NCBI GenBank assembly: GCA_029558515.1 | Contig: JAKQEM010000041.1 | Span: forward strand, 26,921 to 90,920 | DNA length: 64,000 bases | Reading direction: 5' to 3' | Source: a bacterium | Lineage (GTDB): Bacteria; Patescibacteriota; Gracilibacteria; Peribacterales; Peribacteraceae | Shown: piece after piece, positions 62,031-64,000 of the stretch | Numbering within the stretch: position 1 is the stretch's first letter | Layout of the letters: each line of letters begins with the position of its first letter | Notes under the pieces: model-generated | Databases searched by the model: none | Seen by the model: only the letters and a program-made list of their open reading frames with translations | What the model was told of the DNA's origin: nothing | Translations under genes and position numbers: made by a program

Positions 62031-63698
62031 TCAATAGACAGCGGCAAGATAGCAGGATTCACAGTACACGATCTCCGGCCTCTCGGGTGCGTAGCTCGTC
62101 TCGATTGCCTTCCCGCACTTCATGCACTCGCGCTTCCAGAGTTTCCTGGGGTTTCTCAGTGCCATCCTCCTCCTGTGCCGCTCATCGGGGTGGAAGTGGG
62201 GAACGGGTAGGCGCATCTGTCTGTAAAATTCGAGTTCTTGCTTGATGATCTTGAAGGGTCTCTTCGTCGCTTCGCACTCGATGGCCCAGTTGAGAATATC
62301 GTCCGGGATATCGTTAATGGAATCAGGTAATTGTGCGGCGGGAATGATCTTCTCCACCTTTGGCATTTCATCCGTCTGCTCGCGCCACTTCCAACCGCGC
62401 GCCAGTACCTCTTCCTTCGTGAGCGGGAAATACTCCTGCGCGACGGTTTCGTTGTAGGCAAAAGGAGACATCGTCACAGGGAAGAACTCTCCCCACTCTC
62501 CATCCGCTCTCATCTTTGCAATGATCTTGGGAACGAGTGCCTCATATTCTTCCTTGGTGTACTGCTTGTTGAGGATGCAGTAACTTTTTTTGCGAAGACC
62601 AACACATGCGAAGCAATGATGGCAGTCATCACAATCCCACAGGTACAAGGAATTCGACGAGGGCAGCCAATTGCGGTTACAAAAGGCAATAGCGTGTCCT
62701 TTTACTTCGTAGCACTCGTAACACAATTCGGCTTCGCCTGAGAAGGAGCAATGTGCGCAGTCTTTCCCTCGATCAAATATGTCGTGTGAATATCGAATAT
62801 CCTGGCTGTTACGAATATCAAATGAATTAATGATGCGACTCGAATGCACGATGTACTCCCCTTGTGCATCTTCAGTATTGATATGATGTACGGCCCGATG
62901 CGGTCTTGTCTGCCGCAATGCAAGAAAGGCTTGCTCCATCCGATTCGTCATACCCTGTCGTATCAGGCTTTTCCATTCCTCCTCAGTTACAGGTTTGTTG
63001 AATGCATGTAAATCCTTCTGTCGTAAGCCGACGCAAGCAAAACAGCGTGAACATCCCTTGAGGTCATATCCGTACCAACAATCCCGAACATCTTCACAAT
63101 CTTGGCAGTGCACACTTTGATAGCATCGCACACTATCCACGCACTGATAGAGGAGAGAAGAATTGTAACAGAATGCGCAATCCACAACGTTTTGGCACTC
63201 GTAAATCCAAAGCGAGTACAGGGAATCTTGATTTTTGTCACTCCCGAATATGAGATAGCAGTTCTTATTGTGCCAGCAATAATTGGCATACTCAGCATTT
63301 TCTGCTTCCAGATTGTGAAGGCAATTTTTGGGAACACCACTGAGGAGTGATGCCAGCTGTGAAAAGAAGCTGCTGCTTGCATCCCAAGATTGTCCATATT
63401 GCAGGGGATCCCAATGATCACTCCACCATTCCGATTGGCTGTACACCTGGAAAGGCTTGTCTTCAGAATACATCGAGACAATCGGTGCTCCGCTCAATGA
63501 TGATGTTCGCTTTTGTAAACTCCGTTCATTGCGAAATGCAAGATGCCGCTGCATCCGGCACTCCGGACACAAGGTTGGCGGCGGGATCGGCTCCTTCTTG
63601 CCGTTAAACACCGGACTGACTTTGTCGTAGAAGGCGAGATCATCATCCGTAATGGTGAAGGCTTGAGCGCACCAGGGGTTGCGGCAGGTCTGCTGCAT
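62031..63698 (-). CDS. Cys-rich multi-zinc-ribbon protein (CPR type)
   Basis: This is a 555-residue protein from ATG 63698 (MQQTCRNPWCAQAFTITDDD); TATACT lies exactly 6 nt upstream, confirming the start. The N-terminal zinc ribbon pairs CRNPWC with LCPECRMQRHLAFRNERSLQ. A long central part has dozens of Cys in short repeats (YECQNVVDCAFCYNSS, RCYQSVHCQDCEDVRDCWYG, GCSRCFACVGLRQKDLHAFN, DDCHHCFACVGLRKKSYCIL). The C-terminal ribbon is CMKCGKAIETSYAPE with VYCESCYLAAVY. Such proteins are common in CPR genomes and of unknown function; nucleic-acid binding is a guess. Confidence 0.88.
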   Translation of the reverse strand: MQQTCRNPWCAQAFTITDDDLAFYDKVSPVFNGKKEPIPPPTLCPECRMQRHLAFRNERSLQKRTSSLSGAPIVSMYSEDKPFQVYSQSEWWSDHWDPLQYGQSWDASSSFFSQLASLLSGVPKNCLHNLEAENAEYANYCWHNKNCYLIFGSDKNQDSLYSLWIYECQNVVDCAFCYNSSLLYQCVDSVRCYQSVHCQDCEDVRDCWYGYDLKGCSRCFACVGLRQKDLHAFNKPVTEEEWKSLIRQGMTNRMEQAFLALRQTRPHRAVHHINTEDAQGEYIVHSSRIINSFDIRNSQDIRYSHDIFDRGKDCAHCSFSGEAELCYECYEVKGHAIAFCNRNWLPSSNSLYLWDCDDCHHCFACVGLRKKSYCILNKQYTKEEYEALVPKIIAKMRADGEWGEFFPVTMSPFAYNETVAQEYFPLTKEEVLARGWKWREQTDEMPKVEKIIPAAQLPDSINDIPDDILNWAIECEATKRPFKIIKQELEFYRQMRLPVPHFHPDERHRRRMALRNPRKLWKRECMKCGKAIETSYAPERPEIVYCESCYLAAVY

Positions 63699-63712
63699 AC
63701 GATGAGTATATA

Positions 63713-63829
63713 ATGCGAAATGCGAAATGGCATGCTGCTTTGGGTATTGCGTATTGAGTATCGGGTATGGGGTATGGAAGGGTTTTTTAAGCAAGCGTAC
63801 ACAATACCCCATACTCCATACTCAATACA
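63713..63829. repeat. Opposed heptamer arrays between the two zinc-ribbon genes
   Basis: ATGCGAA twice and ATGGCAT (63713-63733), then GGGTATT, GCGTATT, GAGTATC, GGGTATG, GGGTATG, GAAGGGT (63742-63783), then the complementary set CAATACC, CCATACT, CCATACT, CAATACA (63802-63829). The last two sets can pair as a hairpin. Confidence 0.75.
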
Positions 63830-63888
63830 CCTCCTTCAAATAGCACTCCTCACCCTTCAACTCCCCCTCGACAAGCTCGGGGTCGCTC

Positions 63889-63926
63889 CCACCTTCGTCC
63901 GCCGCGGCGGACTACGGCGGGCAGGC
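63889..63926 (+). repeat. 38-bp palindromic mobile repeat, copy 2 (occupied site)
   Basis: The element is inserted between GTCGCTC and AGGGTGAATCCTGC. The paralogous locus at 62001-62021 has the same two flanks joined directly, so it is the empty site. Confidence 0.8.
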
Positions 63927-63949
63927 AGGGTGAATCCTGCCCGTGCTCA

Positions 63950-64000
63950 TCAATAGACAGCGGCCAAATAGCAGGATTCACAATAGACTATTTCCGGCCG
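63950..64000 (-). CDS. Tandem paralogue of the zinc-ribbon protein, 3' end only
   Basis: The minus strand ends RPEIVYCESCYLAAVY, matching the C-terminus of the adjacent gene over all visible residues. Only 16 codons and the stop are inside the window. The 3' flanks of both genes are also alike (61936-62060 and 63822-64000), so the pair arose by a duplication that included downstream DNA. Confidence 0.85.
   Translation of the reverse strand, partial: RPEIVYCESCYLAAVY

Overview
The window (about 57% G+C by eye) most likely comes from a Candidate Phyla Radiation (Patescibacteria) bacterium of the Peregrinibacteria/Peribacteria kind; this placement is inference. The grounds are a 16S rRNA gene carrying a group I intron with a LAGLIDADG endonuclease plus a second ORF-bearing insertion, a Cys-rich multi-zinc-ribbon protein of the type common in CPR genomes, S-layer-homology (SLH) proteins, a type IV pilus locus, and the standard code with TGA as stop.

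Layout. 1-8.2 kb: an SLH protein cut by the window edge, an exosortase/archaeosortase, an AIM24-like protein, tRNA-Leu, a coiled-coil protein, mfd and dnaN. 8.3-8.6 kb: DnaA-box-like sites beside dnaN (candidate origin). 8.6-14.8 kb: accessory island with a decayed STAS-like gene, a coiled-coil membrane protein, a fused restriction-modification enzyme and a RecB-like nuclease. 15-20 kb: sugar nucleotidyltransferase, HEPN/MNT pair, ComEC-like hydrolase, FN3 surface protein. 20-24 kb: yebC, rpsR, rpsF and a membrane glycosyltransferase. 23.6-29.75 kb: a 2048-residue lipoprotein. 29.8-32.75 kb: a single 16S rRNA gene with no 23S or 5S in the window. 33.7-40.7 kb: iron-permease-like protein with a tiny coupled ORF, the sufD/sufB/sufC cluster interrupted by other genes, a second SLH protein, a methyltransferase and a SIMPL protein. 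40.8-46 kb: RNase J, a PP2C-like membrane protein, a cytidylyltransferase-fold enzyme and a sortable surface protein. 46-61 kb: the type IV pilus locus (prepilin peptidase, receiver, PilB, PilC, six prepilin-like proteins, histidine kinase), with smpB, recR, a probable small RNA and a repeat-rich secreted protein interspersed. 61-64 kb: tRNA-Thr, RNase P RNA, a zinc-ribbon gene and the end of its tandem paralogue.

Three features cut across the window. (1) Arrays of degenerate 7-bp tandem repeats lie at gene boundaries, mostly directly at or after stop codons; they sometimes supply the stop codon, and in sufC an array of exactly eight units (56 bp) interrupts the frame. (2) Many start codons have a TANNNT hexamer exactly 6 nt upstream, which predicts leaderless mRNAs; Shine-Dalgarno sites look rare and the 16S 3' end carries an altered anti-SD. 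(3) Small palindromic elements are dispersed, including a 38-bp one whose occupied and empty target sites are both visible.

The surface theme is coherent: SLH proteins, an exosortase, two proteins with LPxSG-type sorting tails, a giant lipoprotein and an elaborate pilus suggest a cell built for attachment to a host or surface.
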